Shown here: positions 8,094 to 19,277 of the stretch, piece after piece
Layout: each line of letters begins with the position of its first letter
How positions within the stretch are numbered: the stretch's first letter is position 1
Origin: Rickettsiales bacterium
GTDB lineage: Bacteria > Pseudomonadota > Alphaproteobacteria > Rickettsiales > UBA1997
NCBI GenBank assembly: GCA_947487845.1
Contig: CANKYC010000006.1
Location: 1-24,982, forward strand
Direction: 5' to 3'
Length of the DNA stretch: 24,982 nt
Translations under genes and position numbers: made by a program
Notes under the pieces: generated by a model
The model's database searches: none
What the model was told of the DNA's origin: nothing
Seen by the model: only the letters and a program-made list of their open reading frames with translations

Positions 8094-8109
8094 GAGTTTA
8101 AAGAAACTC
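8094..8109 (-). promoter_or_regulatory. Small hairpin in the rho leader
   Basis: GAGTTT, loop, AAACTC forms a perfect 6-bp stem about 65 bases before the rho start. rho leaders are often autoregulated by Rho itself, but nothing here proves that. No other clear signal was seen in 8029-8190 apart from the weak promoter below. Confidence 0.25.
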
Positions 8110-8152
8110 CTTGAACACAGATTTTGAACACCAAAAAAAGTAGAGTTCGAGC

Positions 8153-8180
8153 TTTCTAAGAGTGCTTTTTTTCTAGTCAA
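8153..8180 (-). promoter_or_regulatory. Possible rho promoter
   Basis: On the minus strand TTGACT (8175-8180) stands 16 bases before TAGAAA (8153-8158), in the 162-base gap between the exoD-like gene and rho. The -35 is good and the -10 poor. Confidence 0.3.
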
Positions 8181-8190
8181 GTGGAGAAAA

Positions 8191-8805
8191 TTAATTCAGG
8201 AAGAAATTCTTAATATAATACAATGCTTCAACTCCAAGTAGAACCGCAGTAGTTGAAATAGCAATGCCAATTAAGCCGACAACAATTCCGCAAATCACCA
8301 CCAAGCCATCTTTTCCGAGCAGACCGAAAGAAATTATTAAAATTCCCAAGCCCGGAATAAAATTAGAAAGCGGCATTGGAAAAAAGATGAAGGAAGAAAA
8401 AATAAAAATAAAAACACCAATTACTCTTTCACCGATAGAAGTTGTTACAAAGCCCAAACGTGGTCGCAAAATATGTTCAACTTTGTGGATATAAGGCGCA
8501 GATTTTTTCACCACCATTGCAACTATCGATCTTTTTACAGTATATTTTTCAAATCTTTTTGGCAGTTTTGGCGAGGCATAACCAACAATCATTTGAAATG
8601 AAAAAATAATCAGCGGAATTGCAATAACACTTGGAACAGGCGGCGGCATAGGAATGATGATGCAGAAAGCAATAACCATAATCACCAAACCAAAGCCAAT
8701 TGCCTGCATTGCATCAACTAGATCGCCAATCGGAATGCGGTCAGAAGAAGATTTATTAACTACATCTTCAATTGCTTGAGTTGTGATTATTTTATTTTGA
8801 GTCAC
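8191..8805 (-). CDS. ExoD-family membrane protein
   Basis: A 204-residue integral membrane protein. It resembles the exopolysaccharide synthesis ExoD family: an N-terminal helix (TTQAIEDVVN), a loop ending in DRIPIGDLVDAM, then hydrophobic helices starting GFGLVIMVIAFCIIIP with the Pro-rich PMPPPVPSV, a middle SIGERVIGVFIF, and two C-terminal helices. The start is GTG directly after the tatA stop (TAAGTG), so it is the third gene of a thyX-tatA run. ExoD was named in Rhizobium for exopolysaccharide and alkali tolerance; its molecular role is unclear and is not shown here. Confidence 0.75.
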   Translation of the reverse strand: MTQNKIITTQAIEDVVNKSSSDRIPIGDLVDAMQAIGFGLVIMVIAFCIIIPMPPPVPSVIAIPLIIFSFQMIVGYASPKLPKRFEKYTVKRSIVAMVVKKSAPYIHKVEHILRPRLGFVTTSIGERVIGVFIFIFSSFIFFPMPLSNFIPGLGILIISFGLLGKDGLVVICGIVVGLIGIAISTTAVLLGVEALYYIKNFFLN

Positions 8806-9009
8806 TTAAGAATTTTTCTCGTCAGATTTTTTTTCAGAAACTATTTTTTCAACATTTTGTTCGGCTAATTTTTCTTCTTCTTTTAAACCTTTTTTTAGAC
8901 TTTTAACACCTTTGCCGATGTCGCCCATAACTTGCGGCAATTTTCCAGCTCCAAAAAGCACAAATACAATTACTAAAATCAGTAATAATTCTCCCATTCC
9001 TAGTGACAT
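8806..9009 (-). CDS. tatA: Sec-independent translocase subunit TatA
   Basis: A 67-residue TatA/E protein of the twin-arginine pathway, which exports folded proteins. It has a single N-terminal membrane helix (GELLLILVIVFVLFGAGKLP), the FGAGKLP hinge, the amphipathic helix (MGDIGKGVKSLKKGLKEEE) and a charged tail. No tatB or tatC is adjacent. It sits 4 bases after thyX and directly before the exoD-like gene, as part of one transcription unit. Confidence 0.92.
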   Translation of the reverse strand: MSLGMGELLLILVIVFVLFGAGKLPQVMGDIGKGVKSLKKGLKEEEKLAEQNVEKIVSEKKSDEKNS

Positions 9010-9013
9010 AAAT

Positions 9014-9958
9014 TTAAGACTTTAGATTTAATTTCTTTGACAATTCGTCCCATTCTCTGCTGCTTAAGCCGCTATTTTCTTGGGTTACTTTTTCGCCATT
9101 GAGCATTTTTTTGATAACTTCCAACGCTGGTTTGGAAAGATTTTCGCCATCTTTATGATGTTTTACGAAAGCTTCGAAGCAATGAGGAACCCATTTTTTT
9201 ACCATATCTAGCATTACTTGCGCATAAACACGAATTTCATATTGAGCGTGAGAATCAGCGCGCAAATTAAGGAAATGCAAAAGATTGTGTAAATCAATTT
9301 TCCAATACCATTGCGTGTAGCAACTTAAAGGTAAATTCATGCGCGCTAGTTCGCGAGCTAAACCTTCTTTACTTTCATCAACGATATTTCCAGCTTCGTC
9401 CTGATTAATCATTTCAAGATAATGATCGTAAGATTTCACCGAATCATTTTTTAAAATTTCCAAAACACGTTTTGATTCTGCGGCGTTTAAAACTTTAGTT
9501 TCATCGCGGCCTTGGTGATTTATTTTTGATTGTGCTGAAAGATTTTCAGCTTTTGGAACATAAAATTCATCTTCAACGATTGAATAGCGCGCCGAATATT
9601 CATTTACTGAAGCTGTGCGATGGCGAATCCATTGGCGCGCTACGAAAATTGGCAGCTTAATGTGAAACTTAATTTCACACATTTCCAACGGAGTTGTGTG
9701 GCGATGCGCGATTAAATAATTAATCAAACCTTTGTCAGCACTTACTTTTTTAGTGCCTTGGCCGTAAGAAACTCGGGCTGCCTGAACAACGGAAGAATCA
9801 TTTCCCATATAATCAACAACGCGAACAAAACCGTGATCTAAAACTTCGAAAGGTTGATATAGAATTTCTTCAAGCTCTAAAGAAACTGGTCGCAACGTTT
9901 GATTTGATTGGCTGCGCAAGAAATTAATTTCTTCGCGCTGTTCTTTTTTGATAACCAT
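9014..9958 (-). CDS. thyX: Flavin-dependent thymidylate synthase ThyX
   Basis: Makes dTMP from dUMP using methylenetetrahydrofolate, FAD and NADPH. The ThyX signature RHRTASVNEYSARYS is at about residues 112-126, and further family features are HRHTTPLEMCEIKFHI and the C-terminal HNLLHFLNLRADSHAQYEIR. The 314 residues fit the longer alphaproteobacterial form. It is the first gene of thyX-tatA-exoD, with a good promoter just upstream. The start is an ATG with no clear Shine-Dalgarno sequence. Confidence 0.96.
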   Translation of the reverse strand: MVIKKEQREEINFLRSQSNQTLRPVSLELEEILYQPFEVLDHGFVRVVDYMGNDSSVVQAARVSYGQGTKKVSADKGLINYLIAHRHTTPLEMCEIKFHIKLPIFVARQWIRHRTASVNEYSARYSIVEDEFYVPKAENLSAQSKINHQGRDETKVLNAAESKRVLEILKNDSVKSYDHYLEMINQDEAGNIVDESKEGLARELARMNLPLSCYTQWYWKIDLHNLLHFLNLRADSHAQYEIRVYAQVMLDMVKKWVPHCFEAFVKHHKDGENLSKPALEVIKKMLNGEKVTQENSGLSSREWDELSKKLNLKS

Positions 9959-9990
9959 TTTTATGGGGGGAGTTTTTGATAATTTGATTT

Positions 9991-10020
9991 ATTATAAAAA
10001 AGTAAATTACCATTTAGCAA
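9991..10020 (-). promoter_or_regulatory. Promoter for thyX
   Basis: On the minus strand TTGCTA (10015-10020), an 18-base spacer, then a perfect TATAAT (9991-9996). It lies about 35 bases before the thyX ATG in a short AT-rich gap. Confidence 0.5.
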
Positions 10021-10032
10021 TTATCAATTACG

Positions 10033-10086
10033 AATTAAATCTCACTTGGGAATTAAATCTCATTTGGGAATTAAATCTCATTTGGG
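10033..10086. repeat. 18-bp tandem repeat, three copies, at the MITE edge
   Basis: AATTAAATCTCATTTGGG is repeated three times (first copy with C for T at one position), ending where MITE copy 3 begins. The unit contains the 8-base target duplication CTCATTTG followed by the first bases of the MITE end (GGAATTA), so the tandem probably grew by copying the host-MITE junction. Confidence 0.8.
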
Positions 10087-10231
10087 AATTATACCTTAAT
10101 TCACAAACTTAATTCGCAAAAAAACTCGAAGTCACCCTGAGTTTATCGAAGGGTGATTCAAGCCCGAAACTTTAAATCACTCTTCGACAAGCTCAAGGGT
10201 GACATCTATTGTGTCTTAAAGAATAATCACC
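10085..10231. mobile_element. MITE-like element, copy 3 (diverged)
   Basis: 147 bp, flanked by the 8-bp direct repeat CTCATTTG (10077-10084 and 10232-10239). Same orientation as copy 2. The left end GGAATTATACCTTAATTCAC has drifted from GGTAATTATCCCTTGATTCAC and carries about 12 extra bases; the right end AATAATCACC is close to consensus. The inner palindrome (GTCACCCTGAGTTTATCGAA / TTCGACAAGCTCAAGGGTGA) is kept with mismatches. Probably the oldest of the three copies. It separates the thyX and uvrC promoter areas. Confidence 0.85.
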
Positions 10232-10274
10232 CTCATTTGTTTCAACCCGAACAATTCCCACAAAAATATTATTC

Positions 10275-11939
10275 ATGTCGATCGAAATCATAAAAACACA
10301 ACTCCAATCAATCCCCAAAACACCCGGTGTTTACAAGTTTTTCGATGGCAAAGAACAAGTTCTTTACGTTGGAAAAGCCAAAAATCTGCTTAAAAGAATT
10401 TCGAGTTACACCAAAAAAAATCTGCTTTCCGCCCGCATTGCGCGCATGGTTTATCTGGCGCAAAAAGTTGAATTTATTCAAACAGAAAGTGAAGTTGAAG
10501 CTCTTCTTCTTGAACATAATTTAATTAAAAACCTGCTGCCGCGTTTTAATATTTTATTGCGCGATGATAAAACTTTTCCCCAAATTTTAATTACAGATCA
10601 CGACTTTCCCCAAATCAGCAAATATCGCGGTCAAAAAACCACCAAAGGTCAATATTTCGGACCTTACGCTTCCGGACTTGATGTTAATCACGCCATTGAT
10701 GTTTTGCGCAAAATTTTTCAATTGCGCAATTGCACCGATTCCGAATTTAAATCGCGCAAAAAACCATGTTTAGAATATCAAATCAAAAGATGTTCCGCGC
10801 CTTGCGTGAGTATGATTTCAAAAGATGAATATAAAATTTCCGTCACCAACGCCAACGCCTTTTTAAGTGGAAAATCTTCCGACTTACAAAAAGAATTAAG
10901 CAAAAAAATGGCGCGTTTAAGTGAGCAGCAAAATTATGAAAAAGCTGGTTTTATACGCGACCAAATTAAGTCGCTAAATGCAATTCAGGCCAAACAAAAT
11001 ATTAATGTCCGCGAAGTTAATGATGCCGATATTTTAACCGTTGCCAATATTAACGGCATGGTTTGCGCTTATGTGGCATTTTTTCGCGCCGGACAAAGTT
11101 TGGGCGGCAAACCTTATTTTTATGAAATCGATAACGATAAAAAATCAGAAGAATTTTTAAGCGAATTTTTAGGACAATTTTATTTAGCACAAACGCCGGC
11201 GAGCACGATTTTACTTGGCTTGGATTTGCCGGAGAAAAATTTAATGGAAGAATTTTTACAAAAAATTTGCGGTCGCAAAATTGAAATAATAAATCCAAAA
11301 CGCGGTGCTAAATTTACGCTGGTTAAAGAACAAGAACGTTTAGCTTTGCAAAATCTCGAACAAAAAATTTCACAAAATTTAAGCACCAAAGAATTGCTTC
11401 TTGATGTAAAAAAGATTTTCGATTTACCAAAAATGCCGCAAAGAATTGAAGTTTATGATAATAGTCATACCGGCGGAACTAACGCGGTTGGAGCTTTGAT
11501 AACAGCGGGAGTGGATGGATTTATAAAAAGCGGTTACCGAAAATTTAATATTCGTTTTGAAGATATTAATAATGATCAACCTAGACGCGACGATACTGCA
11601 ATGTTGCGCGAAGTTTTAACGCGGCGTTTTTCTAAATTACATGCAGAAGAATATCCTGATTTTATTATAATTGATGGCGGTAAAGGCCAATTGCGCGCGG
11701 CGCAAGAAGTTTTTGACGAATTAAAAGTGAAAATTCCTTTTATCTGCATGTCCAAAGGCGAGAACCGCAATGCCGGAGAAGAGTTTTTTCATCAAACCAA
11801 TAAGGAATCTTTTACTTTACCTAAACATGCACCAGTAATGCATTATTTACAACGCTTGCGTGATGAAGCGCATCGTTTTGCAATCATGACCCATAGAAAG
11901 AAAAGGGATAAAGCAGCTTTGGCAACTTTAATTGATTAA
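10275..11939 (+). CDS. uvrC: Excinuclease ABC subunit C lacking the C-terminal HhH domain
   Basis: Makes the two incisions in nucleotide excision repair with UvrA and UvrB. Seen: the N-terminal GIY-YIG nuclease (GVYKFFDGKEQVLYVGKAKN, about 18-37); the cysteine cluster CTDSEF...CLEYQIKRCSAPC; the UvrB-binding UVR motif (about 203-236, QQNYEKAGFIRDQIKSL); and the RNase H-like nuclease (IEVYDNSHTGG, PDFIIIDGGKGQL). The protein ends soon after RDEAHRFAIMTHRKKRDKA. That is the point where other UvrC proteins continue with the tandem helix-hairpin-helix domain (typically ~600 residues; here 554). The bases after the stop do not resume that domain in frame, so this looks like true loss rather than a single nonsense change. 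The region 11940-12036 holds no recognised gene. Confidence 0.93.
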   Translation: MSIEIIKTQLQSIPKTPGVYKFFDGKEQVLYVGKAKNLLKRISSYTKKNLLSARIARMVYLAQKVEFIQTESEVEALLLEHNLIKNLLPRFNILLRDDKTFPQILITDHDFPQISKYRGQKTTKGQYFGPYASGLDVNHAIDVLRKIFQLRNCTDSEFKSRKKPCLEYQIKRCSAPCVSMISKDEYKISVTNANAFLSGKSSDLQKELSKKMARLSEQQNYEKAGFIRDQIKSLNAIQAKQNINVREVNDADILTVANINGMVCAYVAFFRAGQSLGGKPYFYEIDNDKKSEEFLSEFLGQFYLAQTPASTILLGLDLPEKNLMEEFLQKICGRKIEIINPKRGAKFTLVKEQERLALQNLEQKISQNLSTKELLLDVKKIFDLPKMPQRIEVYDNSHTGGTNAVGALITAGVDGFIKSGYRKFNIRFEDINNDQPRRDDTAMLREVLTRRFSKLHAEEYPDFIIIDGGKGQLRAAQEVFDELKVKIPFICMSKGENRNAGEEFFHQTNKESFTLPKHAPVMHYLQRLRDEAHRFAIMTHRKKRDKAALATLID

Positions 11940-12036
11940 AGAACTTTATCCCCGAATGAATTTCACTTTTATAATTTAATAGGCTCTGGCGCTGGTTTTT
12001 TTGGTGGAGCAGCTGAAGTTTTGTTTTCTTTTTAAA

Positions 12037-16108
<4,072 letters not shown>

Positions 16109-16122
<14 letters not shown>

Positions 16123-16744
16123 AAATTTTAATTAACTGATTAATTTCTTGATTAGCTGTTTTGAAAGAGGTGCGATTAACCGTCAAGTAAGAACTGACAT
16201 CAAGAATTTTCCTAAGTTCAATCATGTTGTTTTCAATAAGTGTTTTGCCACTACTTACTAAATCGAGAATAAAATCACATAAATTCAATGTCGATGCAAT
16301 TTCAATTGAGCCGTTGAGCTTGATTGCTTCAGCCTGAATGCCAATTTCAGAAAAATAATTCGAGGCAATTGAAGTATATTTGGTGGCAATTCGGATATGG
16401 CTTCTTTTTGCTAAATCGAGTTCCACCGATTTTTTGGCAGCAATTGATAAACGACATTTGCCAATTCCCAAATCTAAAACTGGGAAAATTTCTGAGGAAG
16501 AAAATTCCTTCAAAACATCAAGCCCGCAAATTCCAATATCTGCGGCACCAAATTTAACAAAAGTGGCAACGTCAAAACTACGAACCTTAACTAAATCAAG
16601 ATTTTTGCGATTAGTTGTAAAAACAAGTTTACGTGAAGATTCATTAAAAAAATCAGCTTCTGGAATGATGTCGCTTTTGGTTAAAAGCGGCATCAACTCT
16701 TCTAAAATCCGACCTTTTGGAACGGCAAATATAATTTTTTTCAT
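16109..16744 (-). CDS. hisG: ATP phosphoribosyltransferase, short form
   Basis: Catalyses the first step of histidine synthesis, joining ATP and PRPP. Its 211 residues correspond to the short HisG type, which works with the regulatory subunit HisZ. The N-terminal FAVPKGRILEELMPLL, the central DIGICGLDVL and the PRPP-loop region DFILDLVSSGKTLIENNM are characteristic. hisZ and other his genes are absent from the window. It lies 4 bases after the outer-membrane protein gene and overlaps virB6 by 14 bases, an unexpected setting for a histidine gene. Confidence 0.92.
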
Positions 16745-16748
16745 CTAT

Positions 16749-17975
16749 TTAAAAATTTTTCTGATAACGCATTAAAGCACCGAGAACATTTCTGGTTTCA
16801 AGGCTGTTGCCAAAATTATCGCGCTGATTTTTATATCCGATTTGAAAAAGTAATTTGTCAAAAAATGAATTTTTTAGAAATTCATAGCCCATGGAAATTT
16901 CGGTTAAATTGCTGGTGAAGCCATATTGCCCAACATGCGAATTGTCACGATTGGCGTAACCCAAAGTTACATTCCAATTTTCATAAAAACGGTTAATCAC
17001 ATTGGCAGTAAGATATTTTTCACCCACGTCAGAATTGCCATTAAGATTTTTAATCGCGGCATATTCCAGCAAACCATCAATAATATAATTTTTCTGCACC
17101 GGATATTTATAATTCATTCCCGCAACAAAACCCTTTTGGTCAGTAATTTTATTTGGATTCACCAAAGAAGCGCGACTATTTACATCCAAATTAATGTAAG
17201 AAAAATGGTAAGATAATTTTTCTTGTTGCGAAAAATCAAAATTAATATCAAGCGAGGTAATATAAGATTGCAATCCTCCAGAATCACCGGCAATCGCGTC
17301 TGATTTTGAATTTGAATCGCGATCTGTAATCAAAGAATTATCCAAATTTTTGCGATCATTTTTAAAAATTCCGTAGCTGAATTCGTAAAGCCCCGTAGTT
17401 TTTGCATTACCTAAACGATAAATTCCATTCACCCCTAATTTCTCATTTTGCCTATAATTTTCAGCAATGTTGTAAGTCCAAATACCGCGATTCCAACGCC
17501 AAGCAGTTCCGAAGTTTAAATCAAATTTACCCAGCACAAAAGCATGTTTTTTGCCATTATAAGTTAAGTTTAACTCTTCTAAAAAAAGTCCTTCATTTTC
17601 AAAAGAACTATCACCGCCGCCATTTACAAGATTATTTCTTCTGGCTATTTCAGAACTCTGATAAACTGGATCTATTCTTATAAAGCTGTTTAAGGAAAAA
17701 TTCTTCGCAAAATTATAACCGCTAAAAAGACGCATTCTACCATAAACATCATTATATTCTCTTTTGCGATCAGTGCTTTGATATTCATCATCAAGATTAA
17801 CATCAAGAACCAAGCGATTGGTTAATTTCGGCTTGAACGAAGATTTTTCCTGTTCGGAAATTTCTTCCGCATTTTCTTCTATCAATTGCTTTAGAATTCC
17901 TGGCTTCACATCTTCAGCTGCTAGAACTTCGCAGGAAAAAAGACCGAAAATCAGAAAGAAGTAAAAAATTTTCAT
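16749..17975 (-). CDS. Outer-membrane beta-barrel (porin-like) protein
   Basis: About 408 residues from the ATG at 17973-17975, chosen because it opens a clear signal peptide (MKIFYFFLIFGLFSCEVLAA); a frame extending to 18113 has no such signal. The mature part shows alternating short beta-strand segments rich in Tyr, Asn, Gly and Asp (RMRLFSGYNFAKNFSLNSF, ITSLDINFDFSQQEKLSYHF, WNVTLGYANRDNS) and ends in YQKNF, the aromatic C-terminal residue used by the BAM machinery. Family not identified; no substrate can be assigned. It is first in the run with hisG and virB6 and divergent from the permease gene. Confidence 0.75.
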   Translation of the reverse strand: MKIFYFFLIFGLFSCEVLAAEDVKPGILKQLIEENAEEISEQEKSSFKPKLTNRLVLDVNLDDEYQSTDRKREYNDVYGRMRLFSGYNFAKNFSLNSFIRIDPVYQSSEIARRNNLVNGGGDSSFENEGLFLEELNLTYNGKKHAFVLGKFDLNFGTAWRWNRGIWTYNIAENYRQNEKLGVNGIYRLGNAKTTGLYEFSYGIFKNDRKNLDNSLITDRDSNSKSDAIAGDSGGLQSYITSLDINFDFSQQEKLSYHFSYINLDVNSRASLVNPNKITDQKGFVAGMNYKYPVQKNYIIDGLLEYAAIKNLNGNSDVGEKYLTANVINRFYENWNVTLGYANRDNSHVGQYGFTSNLTEISMGYEFLKNSFFDKLLFQIGYKNQRDNFGNSLETRNVLGALMRYQKNF

Positions 17976-18051
17976 TAATTGCTTTTTAGTGGGGGATACA
18001 GAATTTAAAATTAACTGCCAGTATTTTTTGGCTAACGTTTCGAGTAAATTT

Positions 18052-18768
18052 ATGTCAATTACACTCTTAATCGCAACAAGTTTTTCTTTTGGATTTTTTG
18101 TTGAAAGCATCATTGGTTTCGGCGGCGGTTTAATCGCCTATTCAATTTTAGGATTTTTTCTCGATTTAAAAGAAATGATTTTGGCCGGATTATATATTTC
18201 AACCTGCGCTAGCGCCTATATCGCTTACAATGATCTCAAATCTTTTGACAAGAAAATCTTCAAATCCTTAGTTCCCACTTGTTTATTTGGAACTATTTTA
18301 GGGGTTTTTGCTTTTAGTTATTTCTCTTCGGCAATTTTATCATTTCTATTTGGAATTTTGCTGATTTTACTCGCAATAAAAACCATCTTTTTTGAAAAAT
18401 TCATTTTTCCAAAAAATTTTAAAACTCAATTATTCTTAATCGGCGGAATTTCCCAAGGCGCCTTCGGAATCGGCGGCCCTTTTATAGTCAACGCTTTAAA
18501 AAATGATTTTAAAAATAAATCGGCGCTGCGCACAACAATGGCAACGTTTTTTATGCTTTTTAATTTAGTAAGATTCGCTCAACTTTCACTTCAAGGACAA
18601 ATTGAACCAGCTTTTTTTAGCAAAATTTGGTGGACAATAATTCCAGTTTTTTTAGCGATTAAAATAGGATATAAAATTCACTTAAAAATCAGCGAAAATT
18701 TATTTAAAAAAATGATTGGATTAATGACAATTTTCGCGGGATTAAAATTTTTGACCAATGTATTTTAA
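18052..18768 (+). CDS. TauE/SafE (TSUP) family membrane permease
   Basis: About 238 residues with roughly eight membrane helices. The start MSITLLIATSFSFGFFVESIIGFGGG is split here as MSITLLIATSFSFGF then VESIIGFGGG, the first TSUP motif; the second half has LIGGISQGAFGIGGPFIV, the matching repeat motif. TSUP proteins move sulfur-containing anions and organic acids; the substrate here is unknown. The ATG at 18052 was preferred over an upstream GTG at 17989 because the extra residues are hydrophilic and not family-like. It shares a 76-base divergent promoter gap with the outer-membrane protein gene. Confidence 0.82.
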   Translation: MSITLLIATSFSFGFFVESIIGFGGGLIAYSILGFFLDLKEMILAGLYISTCASAYIAYNDLKSFDKKIFKSLVPTCLFGTILGVFAFSYFSSAILSFLFGILLILLAIKTIFFEKFIFPKNFKTQLFLIGGISQGAFGIGGPFIVNALKNDFKNKSALRTTMATFFMLFNLVRFAQLSLQGQIEPAFFSKIWWTIIPVFLAIKIGYKIHLKISENLFKKMIGLMTIFAGLKFLTNVF

Positions 18769-18846
18769 GAACCTGTTTTAGATTTTATCTTGAAAAAACA
18801 AACCCCGCATCTTAAAAAATGCCTCATCCAAAAACCAAATTTGTTC

Positions 18847-19131
18847 ATGCATCAAAATTTCAAAAAAATCATATTATCGCTAATCGCAATCGGCCTTTTA
18901 TGGAGTTTTCAAATCTCTCCTTCCGATCCCTACCACGAAAAATCAGCAATTTTTGATGCCGCGCAAGATGAAGAATCACCAGAAAATGAAAATTGCGAAT
19001 TAGAAAAATTCTTCACTCATTCTTCTAAAATTATCTCAACTTCTAGACTTTCTTCATACTTTCCTCAAAATAATGATTTAAATCTTCTGCAAAATTTCTT
19101 TGAAGTTCCCACTTCCCCACCCAACGCTTAA
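18847..19131 (+). CDS. Small secreted or membrane-anchored protein of unknown function
   Basis: 94 residues from the ATG at 18847; a TTG at 18790 could add 19 basic residues. A hydrophobic helix (IILSLIAIGLLWSFQI) near the N-terminus is followed by an acidic, Ser/Asn/Pro-rich tail (DAAQDEESPENENCELEKFF) with no recognised motif. It may be a signal peptide plus a short exported peptide, or a single-pass protein. It follows the permease gene by under 100 bases, and its stop is 8 bases before palindromic element copy B. Not recognised. Confidence 0.45.
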   Translation: MHQNFKKIILSLIAIGLLWSFQISPSDPYHEKSAIFDAAQDEESPENENCELEKFFTHSSKIISTSRLSSYFPQNNDLNLLQNFFEVPTSPPNA

Positions 19132-19138
19132 AATTCAT

Positions 19139-19229
19139 CCCGTATATCCCATTGACATACGGGATGGGGATTCCCGCAAAGCGGGCGCGACTCGTGTCGC
19201 GTTTCCGTATCCCGAAGGGATAAAGGACA
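19139..19229. repeat. Multi-hairpin palindromic element, copy B (intergenic)
   Basis: 91 bp, same orientation as copy A, flanked by the 6-base direct repeat AATTCA (19132-19137 and 19230-19235). It forms successive hairpins: CCCGTAT...ATACGGG, CCCGC-AAA-GCGGG, CGCGAC-TCGT-GTCGCG and TATCCC-GAA-GGGATA. It sits between a small protein gene and the SulP fusion gene, so in RNA it would fold just upstream of the latter. Confidence 0.8.
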
Positions 19230-19277
19230 AATTCAATTTGTCTCGCCACAATTTTTCCTTAATTTTACTAAATTCTT

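Noticed and set aside
10033..10086. CRISPR-like repeats
   Set aside because: The 18-bp units are directly tandem without spacers, and no cas genes are present.
11937..12036. A frameshifted HhH domain after uvrC
   Set aside because: The next codons in frame (RTLSPNEFHFYN) do not resemble HhH, and no motif was seen in the other frames.
17976..18113. N-terminal extension of the barrel protein and the mirrored upstream start of the permease
   Set aside because: Both extensions lack family features, and the later ATG in each case opens a signal peptide or the first TSUP helix.
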